A DNA stretch of 64,000 nucleotides from Oceanobacillus_B kapialis. GTDB taxonomy: Bacteria; Bacillota; Bacilli; Bacillales; Amphibacillaceae. Positions within the stretch are counted from its first letter, which is position 1. Each line of letters begins with the position of its first letter. The notes under the pieces are model-generated. The model did no database searches. It was not told the origin of the DNA and saw nothing but the letters and a program-made list of their open reading frames with translations. The stretch is from NCBI RefSeq assembly GCF_042685265.1, contig NZ_JBHUMX010000041.1, one strand, 5' to 3'. The translations under genes and the position numbers were made by a program. Positions 23,416 to 31,765 of the stretch are shown piece after piece.

Positions 23416-24183
23416 TTATCTAAGATCTTCTCTCCATCTATAACGAGCAGCAATTCCTATAAAAATAACAAGAAAAACCAAGGCTATACTTAACACCGTA
23501 ATCCATTCATTAAGTTCATGAAAGTCCTTAATTCTCATAATGGTATTGACTAAAAGATAATCAGAAACATAGGTTTTATCGAATAAAACAGTCTCTAGAC
23601 TGCTAAGAATCATGCCGAATAGGTTAAGGGCGACCGCCAAGCCAATGATTAAACTGCCTAACAATTTTTTGGTGATAATAGCCACGCATAATATTAGAAC
23701 AGAAAACGCCCATTGAAGCATAAATTGACTCGAGATTAATTTCAAAAAGAATCCGAAATCACCAATTGCATTGTTTCCAAAGAAGATTGACCGACCAATA
23801 AGATCAGAAATAATGAGTGTCAAAAGCATGAGTAATATAAAAAAGGCCTGAATGATAATTTTGGAGAGGACAGAATTGATGCGGGCATGTTTCATCGTGA
23901 TATAATTTTTATAAAACCCTGCATTCAATTCGCTCATATAGAAATAAACGGTAAACACCATAATATACAGTAACATCCAGGAAGGAGTCTGGGACAAGAC
24001 GGATTGGATAAACTCACTTGCATTCATCTGACTGGTCTGTACCCCACTTTCTGCCATTGGCTCCTCATACACACTCATCATAAATACCCCAAAAATTTGA
24101 AAAGCACTATAGATAAGTAAGAGGGCGTACATGACTTTATTTTTTATAAAGCGGTGAAAATCCATTTTAAATAGATTGATCAT
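23416..24183 (-). CDS. ABC transporter permease (ABC-2 type)
   Basis: 255 aa with six predicted membrane segments and a larger outside loop after the first, as in BcrB/NatB-like ABC-2 permeases. Starts directly after the ATPase stop (one base apart), so the two are translated together. The set is encoded with a two-component system, suggesting export or resistance against an antimicrobial peptide or membrane-active compound. Confidence 0.85.
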   Translation of the reverse strand: MINLFKMDFHRFIKNKVMYALLLIYSAFQIFGVFMMSVYEEPMAESGVQTSQMNASEFIQSVLSQTPSWMLLYIMVFTVYFYMSELNAGFYKNYITMKHARINSVLSKIIIQAFFILLMLLTLIISDLIGRSIFFGNNAIGDFGFFLKLISSQFMLQWAFSVLILCVAIITKKLLGSLIIGLAVALNLFGMILSSLETVLFDKTYVSDYLLVNTIMRIKDFHELNEWITVLSIALVFLVIFIGIAARYRWREDLR

Positions 24184-25101
24184 CTACTCGCCACCCCTTC
24201 CCGTGCGTTCCAAAAAGTATTGCTCCAGCCCTTGTTTATGTTTGCTAATTGCATGAATGGAAATGTCTTGGGAACTGAGATGTTTTATGATTTGATGGTT
24301 TTCTACATGAGGGTCATAAATATAAACGCTTTTTGGATCAACTACTTTATAATGTTGGATGTTCAATGCTTCTTCCAAAATGGGAATAACATCCTTTGCT
24401 TCATCTACTTCCAGTTCGATTCGTTCTTCACATTTATGGAGGAGTTCCTCTTTGGAAATGGTTTCGATGATTTCCCCTTCATGGATAATGGCATAGTTGG
24501 TCGCTATTTTTGATAGCTCTTCAAGGATGTGGCTGGAGATGATGATCGTTAACCCCTTCTTGTTCAGCTCCAAAATTAATTCTCTAACCTCTTTAATTCC
24601 ATAAGGATCCAAGCCGTTGATTGGCTCATCTAAAATGAGAACATCAGGACTGCCCAGTAAAGCAATCGCAATCCCGAGCCTTTGCTTCATCCCCATGGAG
24701 AAATCTTTCACCTTCACTTTTTTATCATTTTTCAATCCAACTAGCTGTAATAGTGCATGAATTTCTTGATTGGGATTCTTGATTCCATAAGCAATCATCA
24801 TCAATTCAAGGTTCTGGTATGCTGTATAGCCTGGATAGATGCCTGGATTTTCAATTAACAGTCCCATTCTTTCATAATAGAGTTGATTCTGGTGCGATCT
24901 TTCATTAAAAAAATGAATTTCGCCTGATGTCGGGAATACGAGACCGCCAATCATTTTAAGTAATGTTGATTTGCCGGCACCGTTTTGACCAATTAAACCG
25001 AATATCTCTCCTTTGTTTATTTTCAAAGAGACCTTGTTTACTGCCGTTTTCACTTTAAATTGTTTCGTAAGTTCCTTTACTTCAATGATTGCATCTGACA
25101 T
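24184..25101 (-). CDS. ABC transporter ATP-binding protein (bacitracin/lantibiotic-resistance type)
   Basis: 305 aa: Walker A GQNGAGKS, Q-loop region ENPGIYPGYTAYQNL, signature FSMGMKQRLG, Walker B VLILDEPINGLDP, and H-loop SSHILEEL; a C-terminal ~80-residue extension (ECERIELEV...) is typical of BcrA-like exporters. Ribosome binding site ggaggtgt. Follows the response regulator gene by 80 bases, the likely control circuit. Confidence 0.92.
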   Translation of the reverse strand: MSDAIIEVKELTKQFKVKTAVNKVSLKINKGEIFGLIGQNGAGKSTLLKMIGGLVFPTSGEIHFFNERSHQNQLYYERMGLLIENPGIYPGYTAYQNLELMMIAYGIKNPNQEIHALLQLVGLKNDKKVKVKDFSMGMKQRLGIAIALLGSPDVLILDEPINGLDPYGIKEVRELILELNKKGLTIIISSHILEELSKIATNYAIIHEGEIIETISKEELLHKCEERIELEVDEAKDVIPILEEALNIQHYKVVDPKSVYIYDPHVENHQIIKHLSSQDISIHAISKHKQGLEQYFLERTGRGGE

Positions 25102-25181
25102 CTTAACACCTCCATACTATAACTAAACAAGAAAGCAGTTAATGAATCGCAAAGAAAAGGTTAAGAAAGTTCAAAGAACAC

Positions 25182-25865
25182 TTAAGGACTTAATCTGAAG
25201 CCGATTCCCCAGACCGTATCGATATAAGACTCCTTGTCATACTGTTTCAGTTTCGTGCGGATGTTGCTAATATGTACGGTAATGGTTTTGTCTTCCCCGA
25301 TATAGTGATCATCCCAGGCAAGTTCATACAAATCTTGTTTCGTGAACACCCTGGTTTTATTTTTCACTAGTACTTCGACAATGTTATACTCCTGTTTCGT
25401 TAAGTTCATCTCGATTCCCTTAACGCTAACACTCTTTGTATCTTCCTCAAGGATTAAGTTTTTATGTTGATGTCGATTTACAGGTTTGTTTATTCCTTTC
25501 CTTTTGACATGCACATGAATGCGGGCAAGTAGCTCCTCAATCTCGAATGGCTTTGTGACATAATCATCAGCCCCAAGGGTAAATAATTGTAACTTGTTAT
25601 CCAATTGATCCTTTGCTGACAAGACAATCACAGGGATATCGGACTGTAGTTCTGTTCTTAATTCACGGATAAAAGCCTCACCGGAAAGGCCTGGCAGCAT
25701 CAAGTCAAGGATAATAAGGTCATAGTCACATAGCGTAACATGCATTTTTCCTTCACTTCCTGAAAATGCCTGTGTACACTCGTAATTTTCCTGGCGAAGG
25801 GCATTAAAGATTACGCGATTAATATGCGCATCATCTTCTATGATTAAGATAGTCAATCGATCCAA
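25182..25865 (-). CDS. OmpR/PhoB-family response regulator
   Basis: 227 residues from TTG 25865, which is the correct distance from aaggagga; the longer frame to 25946 lies inside the kinase gene. Receiver domain with acidic pair EDD near the start, phospho-Asp in LIILDLMLPG and Lys in VTKPFEIEELLARI; C-terminal winged helix with LTKQEYNIVEVLVKNK and TVWGIGFRL. It overlaps the end of the kinase gene by 35 bases. Confidence 0.92.
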   Translation of the reverse strand: MDRLTILIIEDDAHINRVIFNALRQENYECTQAFSGSEGKMHVTLCDYDLIILDLMLPGLSGEAFIRELRTELQSDIPVIVLSAKDQLDNKLQLFTLGADDYVTKPFEIEELLARIHVHVKRKGINKPVNRHQHKNLILEEDTKSVSVKGIEMNLTKQEYNIVEVLVKNKTRVFTKQDLYELAWDDHYIGEDKTITVHISNIRTKLKQYDKESYIDTVWGIGFRLSP

Positions 25866-26778
25866 TGTAATTCTCCTCCTTATCTGATTTGTTAAAAACC
25901 AATCGGAGACCAAAACGATCCTGCTCGACACTAGCTGAAACATCACCTTGCATCTTTTCCATTAAGGTTCTGACAATAAAAAGCCCCAAGCCTGATGATT
26001 GGTTCGTACGTGAAGCGTCTTCTTTATAAAAACGTGTAAAGATAGACTCTGGATTAATCGATATCCCGTCTTTTATTGCATTGGTAAAGTGGATGATGAA
26101 TGCATCACTTTTTTCTTCACAATGAATGGTAATCGCACCTTCTCCGTGTAGAAGATAGTTTCTTATGATGTTTTCGGTAATCCTTTCTATTGCACTACTA
26201 TTTCCTCGAATATATACAGGCTGATCAGGCAGGCTTATAGCTGGTTCATAACCTTTTTGGGAGAATTCATTGATATACACGAACAAACGCTGCTTTAATA
26301 GATTGACGATCTCTATGTTCTCCATGTCCAGTGTGTAATCCTTGTTTTCGAGTTTGGTATATAGAAATAACTCATCTAAAAGTCTATTGATTCGCTCCGT
26401 TCTGGATTGCGCTAGTTTGATATAATGGCTTTTTTCTTGAGGGCTTTCTGTACGGGTCGCAAGCTGTAAATATCCATCCAGCGAAGTAAGTGGGGTTCTG
26501 ATGTCATGAGAGAGGCTGGCAATTGTTGAGTTAATCTCTTCATTCTTTTTGATGAATTGTTGGTCCATTTCCCTTTGCGTCTTTAGCATGACATTACACC
26601 TGTCAATTAAGTGGGAAATTTCCTTTGGTTTTATTTGTGTATGGATAAGCTTAAAAGAATGATGCTTCGTAATAAACGCTAATTGGTTACCAATATCTCT
26701 TATTTGGTTTCTATAATAGAGGATATAAATGGTTGAAATTATGAGCAAAAGGGATAATGCAATGAGCAGGATTAGCAT
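25831..26778 (-). CDS. Sensor histidine kinase
   Basis: 315 aa with one membrane segment at the very N-terminus (LILLIALSLLLIISTIYILYY) and almost no extracellular part, so it is probably an intramembrane-sensing kinase or senses through its transporter. HAMP-like linker, then HisKA with the phospho-His in SHDIRTPLTSLDGYLQL, N-box-like ERITENIIRNYLLHG, and G-box SGLGLFIVRTLME. Unusually the kinase gene precedes the regulator gene, and its 3' end (residues after ~300) overlaps the regulator start. Confidence 0.9.
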   Translation of the reverse strand: MLILLIALSLLLIISTIYILYYRNQIRDIGNQLAFITKHHSFKLIHTQIKPKEISHLIDRCNVMLKTQREMDQQFIKKNEEINSTIASLSHDIRTPLTSLDGYLQLATRTESPQEKSHYIKLAQSRTERINRLLDELFLYTKLENKDYTLDMENIEIVNLLKQRLFVYINEFSQKGYEPAISLPDQPVYIRGNSSAIERITENIIRNYLLHGEGAITIHCEEKSDAFIIHFTNAIKDGISINPESIFTRFYKEDASRTNQSSGLGLFIVRTLMEKMQGDVSASVEQDRFGLRLVFNKSDKEENYIGSIDYLNHRR

Positions 26779-26820
26779 GGGGTGGCATCCTTTCTTGGGT
26801 TAGTTTGTTACAGGGAGTCT

Positions 26821-27717
26821 CTAAACAATCAAACGAAGGTAGTGCTCAATATTATATGCCATCTTTGTAGATCCAAGATCGTTTAGTATTTGAATAGCTT
26901 GTTTTACCTTTGCGGTACCTTCTTCTTTTTTGCCAGTTCTGATTTCATAGGCCCCCTTTAACTGAAGTACATGAACTCTATCCACCAAATTACTCTCCGG
27001 AATAGCGATTGTCTCTAGATATGACATAAACGTATTAAATTCCTGTTGGTATGTAAAGTTTTCTTGGAAGCTATTCACTGATCCAAGTAAATAAATTATC
27101 GTATTAAAAAGCACTGAAGTAATCGCCTCGTGTATTTTTGGATAGTCTCTAAAACGAGCACTTTTTTCAAAAGCAGTTTTGGAAAGCAGAATGACCATGT
27201 CTGGTTCAAGTAATAGTAGCGTTGCATTATAAAGGGTTAATTCATAATATCCCCACACTTCCACGCGGAATAGGTAATCAGAGAGGAGGCGAATTTCTCT
27301 TTTTTGTATGCCATCATCAATATAAAGATCATCTACAATACTCTCATATACTTCGAGCAATAAAGCGTTATATCGATAAGTGTTTACGCCATATTGATTT
27401 GCGCTACGTAGCTGCTCGCTTTTTAATAGCTTTAGTTTTTTGGCATCTCGATTCATGTAGGCTTTGTTTGCTGTTTTAAAAAATTGCTCGATGTTATCTG
27501 GCTGAAAGTCACGGTGCATGTATAGGAACTCATCAAAATTCATCATGAGCTTTTCTAGTAGCCTTGTCATGAGACCAAGGGTAATATCCGAATCACTACG
27601 TTCAAATTTGGATAGAAAGGATACAGAACAGACTCCATCTGAGAGTGCCTTTAAGGTGATCCCTTTTTGTTTTCGAATCATTCGTATCGTTTTCCCGTAT
27701 TCCTCCACTTTTCTCAC
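26821..27717 (-). CDS. Rgg/MutR-family transcriptional regulator
   Basis: 298 aa: N-terminal XRE helix-turn-helix (GKTIRMIRKQKGITLKALSDG, SVSFLSKFERSDSDIT) and a helical repeat C-terminal domain of the RNPP/Rgg type (YHRF-like, TPR-like helices). Such proteins are often controlled by short secreted peptides. It diverges from an amidohydrolase gene across a 103-bp gap containing a perfect TTGTTTAAACAA palindrome. No hydrophobic SHP pheromone frame is found beside it. The ribosome binding site is weak. Confidence 0.85.
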   Translation of the reverse strand: MRKVEEYGKTIRMIRKQKGITLKALSDGVCSVSFLSKFERSDSDITLGLMTRLLEKLMMNFDEFLYMHRDFQPDNIEQFFKTANKAYMNRDAKKLKLLKSEQLRSANQYGVNTYRYNALLLEVYESIVDDLYIDDGIQKREIRLLSDYLFRVEVWGYYELTLYNATLLLLEPDMVILLSKTAFEKSARFRDYPKIHEAITSVLFNTIIYLLGSVNSFQENFTYQQEFNTFMSYLETIAIPESNLVDRVHVLQLKGAYEIRTGKKEEGTAKVKQAIQILNDLGSTKMAYNIEHYLRLIV

Positions 27718-27765
27718 GACCTTTCCAAGCGCAAAATTCCACTATATGAAATTTTTTTAAACCAA

Positions 27766-27777
27766 TTGTTTAAACAA
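27766..27777. promoter_or_regulatory. Palindromic operator candidate between rgg-type gene and amidohydrolase
   Basis: ttgtttaaacaa, perfect 12-base palindrome in the divergent promoter region; a likely binding site for the Rgg-type protein. A possible -10 (tacaat, 27781) follows towards the amidohydrolase. Confidence 0.45.
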
Positions 27778-27820
27778 CTATACAATAAAATCAGAACATT
27801 GAATATAGGAGGATACGTAA

Positions 27821-29155
27821 ATGAATAAATTATACATTACAAACGGAACAATTATTGATGTAGAGAGCGGTGTTACTTATATCGGAACAATTGAAATAGA
27901 AGGGGATAAAATTAAAAACGTACATAAACAGGATAAGGCACTGACTGAGGGAGTAAAGACAATTGATGCAAAAGGGAAGTATATTATGCCTGGATTAATC
28001 GATATGCATTGTCATATTAATGAAGGGTTTGCCCCCCACTTCGTTGCATCAGGTGTAACGACAGTGCGAAATACAGCAGGTAATGTCCTCTTATTACAAA
28101 AATTAATCCAAAGTCCAACAGATGCACCGACACCAAGAGTGTATGCCTCCGATAGAATGATTGATGGAACACCTGGACAATGGGGGCCAACTAGCTATGG
28201 TAATTTCGTAACCGACGACCCAGAAGTGGCAAGAAAAGAAGTTCGCAGGCAGGTAGAAGTAGGAGCAAAATTTGTGAAGCTGTACGGATGGATTAAAAGG
28301 GATGTTATGAGGGCAGCGGCAGATGAAGCGAAGAAGTACAATTTGGAAGTTGCCTGTGATCTAATCAATTCAAAGGATCTAACAACTTTAGATGCAGCGG
28401 AATTAGGGGTTAACTGGCTTGAGCATGCGTCCGGTTTTGCGCAAGAAATGTATAAAGGTTGGAACACAATGGTGGACCAAAAAGAGTGGCGCCATATTAA
28501 TTGGGAAGAACCTGATCAAGAAAAAGTAGAAGCACTTTGTGCAAAGATTCTTCAATATGATGTGAAACTTTGCCCGACGATGGTTCTCTTTGATCAAGCT
28601 ATGAGCTATCCAGCGATCTGGTCACCTAAAAATAGAGTGATAGAATCGATCAAAAATAAAAAACATCCTTTAGAATATTGGAGAAGTCATGAGGAAATAG
28701 CCGATATCATAAAAGAAAGTAATGCTATCGTGAACAACTTAACAAAAGCTATCGCCAAAACCTACTATGCTATGGGTGGCACAGTCGTTGCTGGAACGGA
28801 TACGCCAGCCTTACTCTATACATATCCGGGGATGGCGCTACATCGGGAACTCGAAATTTTTGTTGAAATTGGTTTTACCGAACTAGAAGCACTGCAAACA
28901 GCGACAGTGAATGCCGCTAAATCTATTAAGTTAGATGATATTGGATCCATACAAGAAGGGAATATCGCAGACTTAGTCATCTTAAACAAGAACCCACTAG
29001 AAAATATTAAACATACAAAAGAGATTGAGTTTGTTGTGAAAGGTGGAAAAGCATATACCCAGGACGAGATATTGAGTTATGTTCCAGAGGAAGAAGCAGT
29101 TCAAAGATCTTTAGAAGCATTTATGGAGAGATGGGAAGCGGCGGGTATGAAATAA
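27821..29155 (+). CDS. Amidohydrolase-superfamily enzyme (imidazolonepropionase/prolidase-like)
   Basis: 444 aa. N-terminal beta-sandwich (ITNGTIIDVESG), metal-binding DMHCHI, a carboxylysine candidate in KFVKLYGW, LEHASG carrying one histidine, and catalytic Asp in VAGTDTPA; C-terminal GSIQEGNIADLVILN. The histidine expected between the Lys and LEHASG (normally a V-x-H-A strand) is replaced: the strand reads VACDLINS. The metal site is therefore altered. Excellent ribosome binding site (taggagga) and likely control by the divergent Rgg-type regulator. Substrate unknown; relatives hydrolyse dipeptides, cyclic imides or aryl amides. Confidence 0.85.
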   Translation: MNKLYITNGTIIDVESGVTYIGTIEIEGDKIKNVHKQDKALTEGVKTIDAKGKYIMPGLIDMHCHINEGFAPHFVASGVTTVRNTAGNVLLLQKLIQSPTDAPTPRVYASDRMIDGTPGQWGPTSYGNFVTDDPEVARKEVRRQVEVGAKFVKLYGWIKRDVMRAAADEAKKYNLEVACDLINSKDLTTLDAAELGVNWLEHASGFAQEMYKGWNTMVDQKEWRHINWEEPDQEKVEALCAKILQYDVKLCPTMVLFDQAMSYPAIWSPKNRVIESIKNKKHPLEYWRSHEEIADIIKESNAIVNNLTKAIAKTYYAMGGTVVAGTDTPALLYTYPGMALHRELEIFVEIGFTELEALQTATVNAAKSIKLDDIGSIQEGNIADLVILNKNPLENIKHTKEIEFVVKGGKAYTQDEILSYVPEEEAVQRSLEAFMERWEAAGMK

Positions 29156-29186
29156 GCATTTTGATTAAAAAGGAGGTCCGGCGTAC

Positions 29187-29231
29187 ATGAAGGTACATAG
29201 TAGATTATCCCTTTACACTCCAATTTTTTAA
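29187..29231 (+). CDS. Possible 14-residue peptide gene
   Basis: ATG 29187 lies 9 bases after aaaaaggaggt, one of the best ribosome binding sites in the window, but the frame encodes only 14 residues (MKVHSRLSLYTPIF) before TAA. It is 31 bases after the amidohydrolase stop. It may be a signalling peptide for the Rgg-type regulator, a leader, or the stub of a deleted gene. Confidence 0.35.
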   Translation: MKVHSRLSLYTPIF

Positions 29232-29318
29232 ATCAGCACCTATCCAAATTATGTAAAGTTAGTATATAATAGCACTACAATACTTAAGAATTTTCTGTAT
29301 ATTAGGGAGCTGATAAAT

Positions 29319-29642
29319 GTGGATTCTTCTTTGCCTGTTTTCGCGGGATATGTTTACTGTGCTTTCTTTTTACTCCTATTGATATTAGGGATCTACAACC
29401 TGTTAAAAGGGAATATCAAACGAGACCTTACTATTATATATTTTATATTAATACCAGTAACTTTTATTGGTACTTTCGCCTTTTTGGTGTACAGGAATGG
29501 AGTAAATGAGCTCCAATATTTCTGGAATCAACTCTTATCACTAGATATCATTGCCATACTTTTGTTGCTAGCATATGGTTATTTTCTGTATTATATCGGA
29601 CTATCCATTAAAAATATTGGATCTTCCAAAAAACTAATCTAA
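29319..29642 (+). CDS. Hypothetical membrane protein (107 aa)
   Basis: Starts at GTG 29319 after agggagctga. Three hydrophobic segments at about 8-28, 40-58 and 73-95, with a short outside loop carrying YRNGVNELQYFW and a basic end (SSKKLI). No recognised family. Flanked by intergenic sequence; the right side holds a dispersed repeat. Confidence 0.65.
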   Translation: MDSSLPVFAGYVYCAFFLLLLILGIYNLLKGNIKRDLTIIYFILIPVTFIGTFAFLVYRNGVNELQYFWNQLLSLDIIAILLLLAYGYFLYYIGLSIKNIGSSKKLI

Positions 29643-29776
29643 ACATGTTTTGGGAATGGGAAGCAGAGAGTGTGCAATAGTATTGGCTAAAATAGAGAGG
29701 AGGCAGTCTTTCATGCAATCATTTCTTGTACTTGAGCTGTCCCTCTATTTATGTAACTCAAACCCCTTTAATAATT

Positions 29777-29935
29777 TATCCCGCCTAAACTGGCAGTAAG
29801 ACCCCCACTTCAAGAATGCGGGAAACAATCAAGCGTTCTAAATGGGGGATAAACTGCCAGTAATGGCCCGATTCGTTCAACTAACATTTAGTGGGGGTGG
29901 AAGAGAAACCCTCACCAAATGAAGTTTCACTTTAT
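29777..29935 (-). repeat. Dispersed structured repeat, copy B (inverted)
   Basis: Same element as copies A and D but in reverse orientation: begins ttatcccgcctaaactggc and ends gaagtttcactttat. Inner repeat pairs cccccacttcaagaatgc with gcgttctaaatggggg. Located between two plus-strand genes; 29643-29776 contains nothing recognisable. Confidence 0.85.
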
Positions 29936-30008
29936 CAACATGTGTTTTTTTCCCTCGAATCCCTATACCAACAAGGTTTAGTTCATCTGATGGAGGTGGT
30001 AGGTGGAG

Positions 30009-30200
30009 ATGAAGACTTTTACGCTTGTTGGGAAAATTAACTTAGTATTAGGAACATCTTTTTTCATAATGGGGATTTTTTTGCTCATACTGGAGATCTC
30101 TGACGGTTTTTCATTAAAAGAAACACCTATGTCCATTGCTTTTACCCTTATTGGAATATCAATATTTATGTCTGCACTTTTTTATAAAGTCTCTTCATAA
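30009..30200 (+). CDS. Small membrane protein with two helices (63 aa)
   Basis: ATG 30009, preceded by a purine-rich ggaggtggtaggtgg stretch. Two membrane segments (about 6-28 and 40-58), short polar hairpin between. No family recognised. Stands alone after repeat copy B; 30201-30400 has no gene. Confidence 0.6.
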   Translation: MKTFTLVGKINLVLGTSFFIMGIFLLILEISDGFSLKETPMSIAFTLIGISIFMSALFYKVSS

Positions 30201-30400
30201 AGTTTGTTGACTTAAGTAGAGTAGGGTATTTTTTCTTGCTAATAATTTTTCTATGGAATAAGTTGCAATGATCGGTGGATACTGGCTCATCAAATATTGG
30301 TCCCTACATTTTATGTTTTAGACACTCACACTCATGGGTAAACTGGTTCTTAAACATGCTTATGCAAATCAACTAGAACCAGATAAAGAGGGGCTAAAAC

Positions 30401-30727
30401 ATGTATGAGTTATTACTTATTTTTGCGGTTATTGGTTTGATGTGGCTATTTAGAGAAAAGCAGGAAAGCGTAACCATTTATCAAGGGGACGAATCTTCTT
30501 TAAATGAGGCTTCTGAATACTACTGGATTTTAAGAGACAACAATATTCCTTTCAAATACCATATCCCGTATAATTGGGAAAATTTCTATCAATTTGGATA
30601 TAAAAAGAGCCCTGTTTACATTAAAGTTAGAAAAAATGACGTGATAAAAGCTAGAAGAATTATATGGTGCCATTGGAAAGAGAAGCGGGAGATGGAGCGT
30701 AATATTAAAGAATCAAGGATTAAATAA
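30401..30727 (+). CDS. Hypothetical protein with N-terminal membrane anchor (108 aa)
   Basis: One membrane helix at residues 2-17, then a soluble domain of about 85 residues (SEYYWILRDNNIPFKYHIP... SPVYIKVRKNDVIKARRIIW). That alternation, with the phrase KARRII near the end, recalls DUF2007-like 'signal-transducing' small domains where an element of one chain is compared between isoforms, but identification is weak. Ribosome binding site agagggg. A terminator follows 46 bases after the stop. Confidence 0.6.
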   Translation: MYELLLIFAVIGLMWLFREKQESVTIYQGDESSLNEASEYYWILRDNNIPFKYHIPYNWENFYQFGYKKSPVYIKVRKNDVIKARRIIWCHWKEKREMERNIKESRIK

Positions 30728-30772
30728 TGGTTTCCATTAAGCGTTAAAGAACAGCATATCTACCGTTAATAG

Positions 30773-30804
30773 AAAAAACGCCTGTAAAAAATACAGGCGT
30801 TTTC
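30773..30804 (+). terminator. Intrinsic terminator
   Basis: Stem aaaacgcctgta / tacaggcgtttt with a 5-base loop. The remaining sequence to 31043 holds no gene, only a likely promoter and ribosome binding site (ggaggtg) for the acetyltransferase. Confidence 0.85.
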
Positions 30805-31043
30805 TACGTATATTTGCGGCGAAGAATTATGTGTTCACATTCACATGTATAGCATTCCTCGTCTTACACAAATCAGCTCATCGCTTTGTTATTATAGCAT
30901 GGATGGGGAGTTTTAACCACTTTAGCTTCGAAATTTGTTAAACTAAATATATCCCTGAAATAGTTCAGCCCCTATCTATGACTCAGCTTATACCATTAAC
31001 TATTTTTTTCATGGAATAGTTAGTGGAACCTGGAGGTGTAAAA

Positions 31044-31583
31044 ATGAAAATAAGATCAGTTAAAAAGAACGAATATAGACAAACTGAAGACTTTGTATAT
31101 GAGGTGTTCAAAAACACCAATTATTCGGATGGAATAACTGAAAAAGCTTTAGTAAAGGAGATTCGTGAAAAACACTATTATATTCCCCAGCTCGATTTAG
31201 TGGTGGAGGAAGAAGGTGCAACCATAGGACATTTTATCCTTTCAAAGCTTCCAATTAGTAATAAGCATGAAAATAAAATATTACTACTGTCTCCAGTTTC
31301 AGTTGCAATTACGCAACAACGTCAGGGTGTAGGCAAGTTTATGTTAGGTAAAGGTTTTACATTAGCTGCTAAAATGGGGTTTAAAGGGATAATTGTCGAA
31401 GGAGACCCTCATTATTATCATCGCTTTGGTTTTAGGACATCAACAGAATTTGGAATATATGCCTCGAAGAAGAACCTCCCACCTTCTGAAGAGTATTTGA
31501 TGGCGATGGCGTTATGCGAAAATGGTTTGGAAAATATTTCAGGTGAAATAGATTATTCGATTTATGAGGCTTTAGGGGATTAA
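31044..31583 (+). CDS. GNAT-family N-acetyltransferase
   Basis: 179 residues from ATG 31044 after ggaggtg. GNAT core: LLSPVSVAITQQRQGVGKFML contains beta-4 and the acetyl-CoA loop (Q-R-Q-G-V-G), followed by GIIVEGDPHYYHRFGF, the pattern of YhbS-like acetyltransferases. Substrate unknown; this subgroup may modify small amines or protein N-termini. Monocistronic. Confidence 0.88.
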   Translation: MKIRSVKKNEYRQTEDFVYEVFKNTNYSDGITEKALVKEIREKHYYIPQLDLVVEEEGATIGHFILSKLPISNKHENKILLLSPVSVAITQQRQGVGKFMLGKGFTLAAKMGFKGIIVEGDPHYYHRFGFRTSTEFGIYASKKNLPPSEEYLMAMALCENGLENISGEIDYSIYEALGD

Positions 31584-31727
31584 CAGGTGTAAAGTGTAGT
31601 CCTTATTTTAGAGAGTTTTTTATAAAAAAAGAATTGATACAGGATATTTCAACTCCCATTTTAGCAATATTTTTCGTTATCCATAAAACAGGTCCTAAAA
31701 GCTTGGAACTAAATGAATGGCAAAAAA

Positions 31728-31758
31728 CAAAACATTGGATAACTTCCCAATGTTTTTG
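31728..31758. terminator. Terminator, chiefly of proline dehydrogenase gene
   Basis: Stem aaaacattgg / ccaatgtttt with T/A runs on both sides, just after the minus-strand stop at 31766; also serves the converging acetyltransferase transcript. Confidence 0.8.
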
Positions 31759-31765
31759 TTTTATG

